Shown in pieces: positions 1-7,160 of a stretch of DNA of 64,000 nt; the stretch's first letter is position 1; each line of letters opens with the position of its first letter. The position numbers and the translations under genes were made by a program. The notes beneath the pieces are model-generated. The model saw only the letters and a program-made list of their open reading frames with translations, did no database searches and was not told the DNA's origin. The stretch comes from Kribbella sp. NBC_01245 (lineage in GTDB: Bacteria; Actinomycetota; Actinomycetes; Propionibacteriales; Kribbellaceae), in assembly GCF_036226525.1 (NCBI RefSeq), contig NZ_CP108487.1, forward strand, positions 124,001 through 188,000, written 5' to 3'.

Positions 1-1602
1 CGCGCGTTCGGCGGCCGGGAATTCGCCAACGCCCTGCCACGTGAAGTGTTTGGTCCAGTTGTCGCTCACCAGGGGCATCAGTGATGCCGGCATACCCGAG
101 CCGAGATCCGTCATTCGCCCGTCGTACCCGGCGTACCGGAGCTTCTGCGCCTTGAGTACGTCCAGCGGCCGGTTCCCACTGATCACCGGCGTGACCGCAC
201 CCTCGAACGTCCGCCCACCCGCGAACACCGTCAGCATGCCGCGGTACTTCCGCAACGCCTGATCGATCGCCGCATACGTAGACGGCCCATCACTCTTGAT
301 GTCGATCAACAACTGGAAGCCGCCATGCCCACGGGCGTAAACCTTCCCATGGTTAGCCCGCACCCGCTGGGCCAAAGGCGCCAAGTAGAGGCTCTCCAAC
401 GTCCGCCCAGCGACAGCATCCTCGAGATCATGTGCGACACGAAGCTCACCATCGACCAGCCACACGTCAGCCTCGACACTGCTGAACCCGCGATCCAACG
501 CGTCCTGCAACGGCCGACGGTGTTCGTAGTCGTTGTGCGCGTGCGCCTGCGCAAGCGGCAGCACCGCAGGAGCCTCGTACGACCGAGGCAGCGCAAACCC
601 AGCGTCGCGCGCAACCGTCCGCAACCGGTCCGGGTAGTCGCTGATCAGACCGTCGACGCCCTTGTCGATCAGCGAGCGCATCGTCGCCGGGTCGTTGATC
701 GTCCACGGTACGACCTTCATCCCGGCGCGGTGCGCGTCGTTCACCATCGTCGCGGTGACGTACGGCCGGTAATCCGGGTCGCCGATCTTGCCGCCCTGCG
801 GGAACCCGTGCACCGGCGAGATCGCGTTCGCACCGAAGGACTTTGTCGCCTTCACCAGGTCGCCGCCGAAGTCGTCGATGTCGATACCACCCAGCCACGG
901 TGACTTACCGGGCTGACCCGTCTGCAGGAAGTCGTAGTTCGTCAGCGCCACGATCGGCAGCTCCGGCGCGACCTGGCGGATCCGCATCAACGCGCCCCAG
1001 TCGAAGCTCTGGACCGTCACCTGGCGAGCCAGGTGCGCCTTGCGGATCTCGCGAGTCAGCACCTGGACGAACTGCTCGCGCGGTGCCGTCTCGGAGGGCG
1101 CGCCGGCCTCGACCTTGGTCTCGATGTTCAGCTTCACGCCGTACGCGCGGTAGGCCTTGACCAGGTCGAACACCTCGGACAGCAACGGCATCCGCGCACC
1201 CGGATCCGGCGTCTGGCCCGGGTAATTTGCCAGCGGCAACGATCCGCAATCCAGCTGGCGGACCTGGTTCAGCGAGAGCGTGTTGACGTATTTGCCGACG
1301 TACGGAAACTCGGGGTCACCCGGCACGTACGGACCGGTGTCGCGGCACTTGTTCGCGCCGACGCGACGGTCGTGGGTGACCACGGCCTGCCCGTCCTCGG
1401 TGATCTGGATGTCGAGTTCGAGCGTGCTCACGCCGACCTGCAGACCGCGCGAGAACGACGCGATCGTGCTCTCCACGGTCAGCCCGAGGCCGCCGCGATG
1501 GGCCTGCAGATCGAGCTCCCGCGGGCTATCGGCCTGAGCCGGTCCAGCTGGTACGGCGCTGAGCAACGCCGTGACGAGAACGAGTGGGGCGAACACACGC
1601 AT
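1..1602 (-). CDS. Secreted glycerophosphodiester phosphodiesterase with a second PLC-like barrel (3' end beyond window)
   Basis: The frame is open from an ATG at 1602 to the window edge, so the C-terminus is missing. I checked the frame at several points and found no break. Residues 1-25 form a signal peptide ending near AQADS. A GDPD domain follows, with QAHRGG, then ES-T--SF---L--GVSTLELDI and VVTHD. These are the catalytic histidines and metal-binding acidic residues of the family, which hydrolyses glycerophosphodiesters to glycerol 3-phosphate and an alcohol. About residue 345 a second barrel starts with AHAHNDY and SVEADVWL-DGEL-VAHD, typical of the PI-PLC/Aim6-like branch. The product is probably exported and may scavenge phosphate from phospholipid or teichoic-acid debris. 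A purine-rich stretch, AAGGGA, lies about ten bases before the ATG. The function of the second barrel is inferred. Confidence 0.85.
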   Translation of the reverse strand, partial: MRVFAPLVLVTALLSAVPAGPAQADSPRELDLQAHRGGLGLTVESTIASFSRGLQVGVSTLELDIQITEDGQAVVTHDRRVGANKCRDTGPYVPGDPEFPYVGKYVNTLSLNQVRQLDCGSLPLANYPGQTPDPGARMPLLSEVFDLVKAYRAYGVKLNIETKVEAGAPSETAPREQFVQVLTREIRKAHLARQVTVQSFDWGALMRIRQVAPELPIVALTNYDFLQTGQPGKSPWLGGIDIDDFGGDLVKATKSFGANAISPVHGFPQGGKIGDPDYRPYVTATMVNDAHRAGMKVVPWTINDPATMRSLIDKGVDGLISDYPDRLRTVARDAGFALPRSYEAPAVLPLAQAHAHNDYEHRRPLQDALDRGFSSVEADVWLVDGELRVAHDLEDAVAGRTLESLYLAPLAQRVRANHGKVYARGHGGFQLLIDIKSDGPSTYAAIDQALRKYRGMLTVFAGGRTFEGAVTPVISGNRPLDVLKAQKLRYAGYDGRMTDLGSGMPASLMPLVSDNWTKHFTWQGVGEFPAAERA

Positions 1603-1671
1603 GTCTTTGAATCCCTTCGGAACGGGTGTCGGCAGACGGTCCCACGGGCAAGTGACCAACTAGGTGACGCG

Positions 1672-2412
1672 TCAGGGAATCGAGGTGAACTCACGGGTGG
1701 CGACCGACTCCGCCCGGATCGTGCCCTTCTTGTACGCCGGATCGAGCTGGCCGTCGACCGATCGCGTCACGGTCAACGTGAGCTTGCAGGACGACGGCAG
1801 GGGTGACGGTGTAGGCGACGTGGTGGCCGGGGGCGGCACTTTGAACGATCCACGCGGAATGGTGACATCGGATTGACCTGGATCCAGCCGAAGACTGCCG
1901 GAGCTCACGCACGGACCCGTCCACTCGATCGAGGTCTGCTGGTCGGACGGCGTTGTGAGTCGTACGGCGAGATCGCGCGCGCGGGAATGCCGGGCACCAG
2001 CGGAGGGCGCGAGCACTCCGACCGGATCAGCGAGGCGTACGACGGAACGTGGTGCCGGGTCGTTCTCGCTGTCGCGTTGCAGGCCGAGGACCACCTCGCT
2101 GCCAGGCCCGCCGGGGTTGTCGAGGCGGCCGAGATACGTGATCACCCCGAGCGACTTGTGCCGACGGAGGTCCACCGTTTGCCCGCCGGCGGTACTGGTC
2201 AGCTTGTCCGTATCACTCAGGTCGACGTACGTCAGGGTGCCCGATCGCAACTGCACCCAGACATCCGCATGGGTGGCGCGCTCCGGCACCGTCACCACGA
2301 TGTTCGTATTGAAGCCGCTGGTCCGGATGTCGGCGGCGTCCACCGACGAACAGCCCGCGATCAGCACCAGGCCGGCGGCGGCCGCGATGAACCTCAAGGC
2401 ACTGCTCCTCAC
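1672..2412 (-). CDS. Putative lipoprotein of unknown function
   Basis: A 246-residue protein starts with basic MRSSALR, a hydrophobic stretch and the lipobox LIAGC, so it is probably lipidated on cysteine 20 and anchored outside the membrane. The mature part is rich in Thr, Ser and Val, with beta-strand-like repeats and a Pro/Thr/Ser linker (PPPATTSPTPSPLPSS) near residue 195. I recognise no enzyme motif. It lies 70 bp upstream of the secreted phosphodiesterase on the same strand, so the two may share a transcript. Codon use is typical of the surrounding genes. Confidence 0.7.
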   Translation of the reverse strand: MRSSALRFIAAAAGLVLIAGCSSVDAADIRTSGFNTNIVVTVPERATHADVWVQLRSGTLTYVDLSDTDKLTSTAGGQTVDLRRHKSLGVITYLGRLDNPGGPGSEVVLGLQRDSENDPAPRSVVRLADPVGVLAPSAGARHSRARDLAVRLTTPSDQQTSIEWTGPCVSSGSLRLDPGQSDVTIPRGSFKVPPPATTSPTPSPLPSSCKLTLTVTRSVDGQLDPAYKKGTIRAESVATREFTSIP

Positions 2413-2588
2413 CCTTGAGAAACCAGAACCCTGTCAGCCAACAACGCGAAGGGGTCATAGCGGTGAGGAAGTTAATGGCGTCGGACCGGGAAGCGCCTCA
2501 CGGCGCGTGGCCGCTCGTAGCGGCTATATGTGGGACCCGGGGCTACCGCGGCCCGACGCCTCAGTCAGTGTAACGAATGAACCAGCGA

Positions 2589-3194
2589 TCACCAGAGTTG
2601 ATTGGCGCGTTCGGCCCGGGCGGCGGTCTGCAGCTGGTCCGCCATCTCGACCAGTCGCGAGGCCGATCGGATCTGCTCGTGCCCCTCGTCGGCGATGTGC
2701 GCGCGACCCGTCGCGACGATGCGTGCGAAGGCCGCGGCCCGGTCCAAGGTGGTGGCGAAATCGCCCGTCGCGACGCCACGCAGGACGGCGTCGACCATGT
2801 CCCGCACCTCGGTCGGCCCGGGCGGATCGGCAACCCCGGCGACGACCGCGTGGACCTCGGCGTGCTCCCGGCCGGCGGCGTACTCCTCGGCGACCCGCTC
2901 GGCATCTCCGTGCACCCAGGAACGCAACAGGTAAAGGCGCCAAAGCGTGCCCGGCAGCGAATCCGCGTGCGAGTCGGACCACAGATCGGCCAGCTCGTCC
3001 AGGCCGTACTCATCGGCGAGTTTCACCACTCGCGCGATCACCTGCTCGTCGTCGCTGGACCGCGCGCCGCGCACGAGTAGTTCCGCTGTGCGGTGCGCCA
3101 TCTCGGCCACAGTGGCCGGGTCGTGCGCGCCGGGCAGCGACTCGAAGAGCTTGGCGCCGGGCAGGATCGGCCGGCGAGGTCTCGGTACGGTCAC
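2589..3194 (-). CDS. Conserved hypothetical protein
   Basis: The frame could begin at 3239, but a GTG at 3194 has GGGAAG eight bases upstream, while the earlier ATG lacks a site. I therefore start the protein at MTVPRPRRPILPG (about 201 residues). It is soluble, acidic and mostly helical, with no signal peptide, membrane segment or catalytic motif that I recognise. It resembles uncharacterised actinobacterial proteins; no function is assigned. It ends 176 bp before the start of the minus-strand lipoprotein. Confidence 0.65.
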   Translation of the reverse strand: MTVPRPRRPILPGAKLFESLPGAHDPATVAEMAHRTAELLVRGARSSDDEQVIARVVKLADEYGLDELADLWSDSHADSLPGTLWRLYLLRSWVHGDAERVAEEYAAGREHAEVHAVVAGVADPPGPTEVRDMVDAVLRGVATGDFATTLDRAAAFARIVATGRAHIADEGHEQIRSASRLVEMADQLQTAARAERANQLW

Positions 3195-3304
3195 GCGCCC
3201 ATCTTCCCTGACCACACCAGCCGCCGCAGCCCCATCCACGCGAGTCGCGTCACCAAAGCACTCGTGAATCCGCGTTTCGACCTGCCGGTCAGTACAGTCA
3301 AGGT

Positions 3305-3724
3305 ATGCCTGGAGCCCGAAGTCGATTGGTCAAGAACGCGGTCAAGTACGGCGTGCGCTACGGGCCGGTGGCGTTCGAGGCGGTGAAGCACGGCCGGGAG
3401 CCCGCGCAGCAGGCGATCCAGGCCGCCCTGGCCAAACGCACCGCGCGGAAGAAGGCGCTGGAGCACGCCGCCACGGTCCGTGAGGGCTCATTGCTGAAGG
3501 TCATTCACGAAGGCGCGGTCATCTACTTCGTCTTCAGCGGCGACGCCATCGTCACGACGTACCCCTCGGTGCCCCAAGCGACGTACCCCGAGCTGTTGCG
3601 GCATGCCGACCTGGACAACCGCGAGAGCGCCGCCGAACTGGTCGCCCGCCAGCGCAAACTCACCGATCGGCTGCCGAAGATGCCGGGTCTGCCCGGTCGT
3701 CGCCCCGGCCGCGGCAAGAAGTGA
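3305..3724 (+). CDS. Small basic hypothetical protein
   Basis: A 139-residue protein with a basic N-terminus (SRLVKNAVKYGVRYGPVAF), a lysine/arginine-rich helix near residues 43-50 and a Pro/Arg/Gly tail ending RRPGRGKK. A central segment (VIYFVFSGDAIVTTYP) could form a beta-hairpin core. There is no signal peptide and no clear transmembrane helix. The basic ends suggest contact with nucleic acid or phospholipid, but this is conjecture. It is divergent from the conserved gene to its left and stands alone on the plus strand before the ACT-GNAT gene. Confidence 0.6.
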   Translation: MPGARSRLVKNAVKYGVRYGPVAFEAVKHGREPAQQAIQAALAKRTARKKALEHAATVREGSLLKVIHEGAVIYFVFSGDAIVTTYPSVPQATYPELLRHADLDNRESAAELVARQRKLTDRLPKMPGLPGRRPGRGKK

Positions 3725-3805
3725 CCCGCCCGTAACACGCCCGACCCGGCTGGGTCACACCTCCCAAGCAGGCTGTAAGCCGAACACTAGGGAGGGTGTT
3801 GACTC

Positions 3806-4945
3806 ATGCTGTGGAAGATCCGGACTGAACTTGCCGACCGCCCGGGCGCGCTGGCGGAACTCGCCGCGCGCTGCGGAGCCGACGACCTCAACATTCTCAG
3901 CCTGGAGGTCTTCACCTCCGAAGGCGGCGCGATCGACGAACTGGTCGTCTCGACCGGCGTCGGCTGGACCGCCGAGCAGTTGACCGCGCTGGTGGCCGAG
4001 GCGGGCTGCGTCCGTACGACGGTGCGCCCGTGCCAGGCGGACGTCCTCTCGGACGCGCCGACGCGATACCTGCGCGCGGTGCTGCGGATCCTCGACGACC
4101 CGTGCACCGTGGACGAGGAGCTCGAGCGCCTCCAGGGTCTCGACGAGTACACCGCGGCCGAATGGGCCCGCGCTGACGTCCTGGTCGAGATCGCCGGCCT
4201 GCTCGCCGAGAAGTTCGACACCGTCGTCGAAGGACCCCGGCCCGGTAGCGGCGTACCAACTGTCCGTCCGGCCGGCATCGCCGACGCAGAGGCCGTCATC
4301 GCGATGCACGACAGGTGCTCGTTCGAGAGCCGGACGAGGCGCTACCACGTGCCGATGCCGCGGCTCACGCTTCGTACGGCGCGCCACCTCTCAGCGCCCG
4401 CGGGTGGTGTCTCGCTGGTCGCGGAGGTCAACGGTGCCGTGATCGGCATGGCCACGGCCGCGCCCTGGGAGGAGCTCGGGTCCGAAGGCGTCTCCGTGAT
4501 GGAGGTCGCCGTACTCGTCGAGGACGGCTGGCAGCGGCAGGGCCTCGGCTCGCAGTTGCTGGCCGGCGTGATCCGCGAGGCGCGTTCGCTCGGCGCGGAC
4601 CGGGTGGTTTGCATGGTGCAGCCGGAGAACCAGGCGATGATCCGCACGATCGAGCGGTTGCGGATGCGGACCATGGTCGTGAACACGGGCGGCAACCTGA
4701 CCGTGACAGTGGCGCTGTCCGATCAAAGCCTGTCGCATTCTGTGGCGGCGAATTCTGTGCAGGGCCCACCGGTGGCCTATCGTCAGCAACGTGCCGTCAC
4801 TACCCCTGTCCGACCGCCATCCGCGCGGAATGCTGGTCTATATGCCGACCAGCACGCGTTCACCGGTGCTGGAGCTGTTCCGGCGGCTGCTGATCGCAGT
4901 CGGTCTGCTGACCCTGATGGTGCTGATCGTGGTGGTCGACCGTGA
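3806..4945 (+). CDS. ACT-domain GNAT acetyltransferase
   Basis: Residues 1-75 form an ACT-like regulatory domain (LADRPGALAELAARCG, then NILSLEVF), the type that binds amino acids. Residues about 150-300 form a GNAT domain: after EVAVLVEDGWQRQGLGSQLL, the Q/R-x-x-G-x-G/L acetyl-CoA loop is visible, followed by CMVQPENQAMIRTIERL. Proteins of this kind are usually described as amino-acid-regulated protein lysine acetyltransferases; that role is by analogy. The GNAT fold ends near residue 307. The remaining 70 residues are low-complexity and overlap the start of the potassium channel gene by 155 bp, so the tail may be a late read-through without function. A GGAGGGTG ribosome site precedes the ATG. 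Confidence 0.75.
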   Translation: MLWKIRTELADRPGALAELAARCGADDLNILSLEVFTSEGGAIDELVVSTGVGWTAEQLTALVAEAGCVRTTVRPCQADVLSDAPTRYLRAVLRILDDPCTVDEELERLQGLDEYTAAEWARADVLVEIAGLLAEKFDTVVEGPRPGSGVPTVRPAGIADAEAVIAMHDRCSFESRTRRYHVPMPRLTLRTARHLSAPAGGVSLVAEVNGAVIGMATAAPWEELGSEGVSVMEVAVLVEDGWQRQGLGSQLLAGVIREARSLGADRVVCMVQPENQAMIRTIERLRMRTMVVNTGGNLTVTVALSDQSLSHSVAANSVQGPPVAYRQQRAVTTPVRPPSARNAGLYADQHAFTGAGAVPAAADRSRSADPDGADRGGRP

Positions 4946-5867
4946 CGGTTACAAGGACACGTACGACGGCTCTGTCGGCCTGATCGACAGCATCTACTAC
5001 GCGACCGTCACCCTCACCACCACCGGCTACGGCGACATCACCCCGGTCACTCCGACCGCGCGGCTGGTGAACGCGTTCGTGGTGACACCGCTGCGGATCT
5101 CCTTCCTGGTGGTATTGGTCGGCACGACCCTGGAAGTCCTGGCGAACGAGGGTCGGCGGATCATGCGCGACTCGCGATGGAGGAAACGCATGAAGGACCA
5201 CACCGTTGTCGTCGGCTACGGCACCAAGGGCCGCGCCGCGGTGCAGACGCTGGTCAGCAACGGGGTGAAACTCAGCGATGTGGTCGTGATCGACCCGCGG
5301 GCGCAGGCCGTCGCGGATGCCGGCAACGACCAGATCGCCGCGTTCCACGGTGACGCGACCAACCGGGCCGTGCTGCGCCGTGCCGAGGTGGCGACGGCCC
5401 GCGAGGTCATCGTCACCACCGACCGCGACGACTCCGCCGTACTCGTCACCCTGGCCGTCCGCCAGCTCAACCAGACCGCGCACATCGTCGTCGCCGTGCG
5501 CGAGGAGGACAACGTGCCACTGGTCCGCCAGAGCGGCGCGAACGCGGTCGTCACCTCGTCCGAAGCCGTCGGCCGTCTGCTCGGTCTGTCCGCTGTCAGC
5601 CCGAACCTGGGCGAGGTGATGGAGGACCTGCTCACGTACGGCGAGGGGCTCGAGGTCGCCGAACGCCCAGTCCTCGGTCGTGAAGTTGGCAAGGCGCCGT
5701 CGTCCGTCCCCGACCGAGTGGTCTCCGTAGTCCGCGACGGCAAGGTCCACCGCTACTACGACTCGTCCGTCTCGGTCCTGGCCGCCGGCGACAAACTCAT
5801 CGTCGTACGCCCCGCCAAAGAAACCCCCTGGGCCGAACGCCCCGGCGCCGACCCCGACGACGAATAG
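4791..5867 (+). CDS. Two-TM potassium channel with RCK/TrkA domains
   Basis: The protein has a first membrane helix near residues 30-50, a pore loop with the selectivity filter TTTGYGDI at 76-83, and a second helix near 92-112. A cytosolic RCK domain follows, with the nucleotide-binding VVVGYGTKGRA and the acidic end VVVIDP, then a TrkA-C-like domain. It should pass potassium across the membrane under ligand or nucleotide control. The GTG at 4791 gives the longest protein; an ATG at 4830 (MLVYMPTS) is a realistic alternative. Either start lies inside the preceding acetyltransferase frame, which suggests translational coupling. Confidence 0.88.
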   Translation: MPSLPLSDRHPRGMLVYMPTSTRSPVLELFRRLLIAVGLLTLMVLIVVVDRDGYKDTYDGSVGLIDSIYYATVTLTTTGYGDITPVTPTARLVNAFVVTPLRISFLVVLVGTTLEVLANEGRRIMRDSRWRKRMKDHTVVVGYGTKGRAAVQTLVSNGVKLSDVVVIDPRAQAVADAGNDQIAAFHGDATNRAVLRRAEVATAREVIVTTDRDDSAVLVTLAVRQLNQTAHIVVAVREEDNVPLVRQSGANAVVTSSEAVGRLLGLSAVSPNLGEVMEDLLTYGEGLEVAERPVLGREVGKAPSSVPDRVVSVVRDGKVHRYYDSSVSVLAAGDKLIVVRPAKETPWAERPGADPDDE

Positions 5868-5901
5868 CCCCCGGCGTGGGGGTGCGCTTAGGGTTGGGGG
5901 G

Positions 5902-6378
5902 ATGGAGCTTCGGGGTGGTGCGGGATCGGGCCTGGTCAAGGGCGCGGTCACGCTTTGCCTGCTTGCCGGGGTGTTCGTGATGCATGGGTTGACCGGTAAT
6001 CACGATGCCGCGATGGCGATGGGCCATCCGATGACGCCCGCGATGGCGCCTGCCGTTGGGGGGATTCACGCCCACGATGTGGCGGCTGGGCGGCAGCACG
6101 CGCATGCGGGGGCGGCTGGGGTTGGGCGGCATCATGCGCATGAGGTGCCGGTGGTGGCGAAGGTGGTGGCGGGGGAGCATCGGCATTTGATGGGCGAGCT
6201 TTGCCTGGCGATGTTGACCGGGTTGGGGCTTGCGATTGTCGTGGCGCTTGCGTTGCGGAGTTTGCGGGTGTCGCGTCCGGTGCAGCTGCTCGCGCGGGTA
6301 TCGCGTGGTGTCGCGCCTGAGCGGTCGCCACCACGCCCGCCACCCTCCTTGTCGAAGCTCTGCGTTCTGCGGATTTAG
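5902..6378 (+). CDS. DUF6153-like His/Met-rich membrane protein
   Basis: A 158-residue protein with one membrane helix near residues 12-28 and another near 100-118. The loop between is full of His and Met (HDAAMAMGHPM, then HAHDVAAGRQHAHAG and HHAHE), a typical metal-binding composition. The layout matches the actinobacterial DUF6153 family. It stands just before a DUF305 lipoprotein and a copper-type ATPase, which supports a role near the outer membrane face in copper or silver handling. The family has no proven function known to me. The C-terminal tail is Pro/Arg-rich. Confidence 0.65.
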   Translation: MELRGGAGSGLVKGAVTLCLLAGVFVMHGLTGNHDAAMAMGHPMTPAMAPAVGGIHAHDVAAGRQHAHAGAAGVGRHHAHEVPVVAKVVAGEHRHLMGELCLAMLTGLGLAIVVALALRSLRVSRPVQLLARVSRGVAPERSPPRPPPSLSKLCVLRI

Positions 6379-6464
6379 GCCGAGCCCGGCCCAGCCTGGC
6401 GACCGGTCCCGCACGTGTGCCGTCGCCACGCGTCCGCAGACACTTCGACTTCAAGGACTCACTC

Positions 6465-7064
6465 ATGCGACAACGTACGTGGAAAACCGCTGCCCTGATC
6501 CTGGCTTCCAGCCTCGCCTTGACCGCCTGTAACGACGGCGATGGCGCGATGCCGGGGATGAACCACAGCACTCCGTCCGCATCCGCGGGGGCGCATAACG
6601 CGGCGGATGTGGAGTTCGCGACGGGCATGATCCCGCACCACCGCCAGGCCGTTGAGATGGCGGACCTGACGGCCGGCAAGGCGCAGGCGACCGCGGTGAA
6701 GGACCTGGCGGCCGCGATCAAGGCGGCCCAGGATCCCGAGATCAAGCAACTATCGGGCTGGCTGACGGCCTGGGGCGAGCCGGTGCCGACGCCGGGCGAA
6801 CATGGCGGTCACGACATGTCCGGCTCGATGCCGGGGATGATGTCCGCCGAGGAGATGGACGCTCTCGGCAAGGCCTCCGGTCCGGCGTTCGACCGGATGT
6901 GGGTGCAGCTGATGATCAAGCACCACCGTGGCGCGGTCACGATGGCGAAGACTGAGCAGTCCGTCGGCCAGGACCCGGCGTCGATAGCCCTGGCCAAGAA
7001 GATCGAGACGGACCAGAACCGCGAAATCGCCACCATGCAGCAACTGCTCGAACAATTACCCTGA
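6465..7064 (+). CDS. DUF305-family lipoprotein
   Basis: The ATG at 6465 has AAGGAC seven bases upstream and begins a lipoprotein signal (basic start, hydrophobic core, LTAC lipobox). The frame can be opened earlier, but that would spoil the signal sequence. The mature protein carries two DUF305 signatures, FATGMIPHHRQAVEMADL and WVQLMIKHHRGAVTMAKTE, each a ferritin-like helix with paired histidines. Met/His-rich stretches (GHDMSGSMPGMMS) lie between them. DUF305 proteins are common next to copper exporters and probably bind metal outside the membrane; this is context-based. Only 24 bases separate it from a CsoR-like operator. Confidence 0.85.
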   Translation: MRQRTWKTAALILASSLALTACNDGDGAMPGMNHSTPSASAGAHNAADVEFATGMIPHHRQAVEMADLTAGKAQATAVKDLAAAIKAAQDPEIKQLSGWLTAWGEPVPTPGEHGGHDMSGSMPGMMSAEEMDALGKASGPAFDRMWVQLMIKHHRGAVTMAKTEQSVGQDPASIALAKKIETDQNREIATMQQLLEQLP

Positions 7065-7071
7065 TCCGGGA

Positions 7072-7088
7072 ATACCCCTAGGGGGTAT
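7072..7088. promoter_or_regulatory. CsoR-like copper operator
   Basis: ATACCCC and GGGGTAT form an inverted repeat around a three-base spacer. This matches the TACCC...GGGTA palindromes bound by copper-sensing CsoR repressors ahead of copper ATPase genes. It sits 72 bp before the preferred start of the P-type ATPase. No csoR gene is in this window, so the repressor would act in trans. Confidence 0.75.
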
Positions 7089-7160
7089 ATGGTTGGTTCG
7101 GTACGACGCCGCGCGGCTGCGGCGTCGGACCGAATCATCCGGACGGTGAGAGGCAAGATG

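Noticed and set aside
4860..5951. Long open frame of 363 codons on the minus strand opposite the potassium channel gene
   Set aside because: It is the antisense of a well-supported gene, is poor in recognisable domains and rich in His/Asp/Val as expected from the complement of GC-biased codons.
7089..7160. Earlier start of the P-type ATPase at 7089
   Set aside because: It would begin inside the operator, adds a non-family segment and lacks a ribosome site, whereas GAGAGG precedes the ATG pair at 7158/7161.
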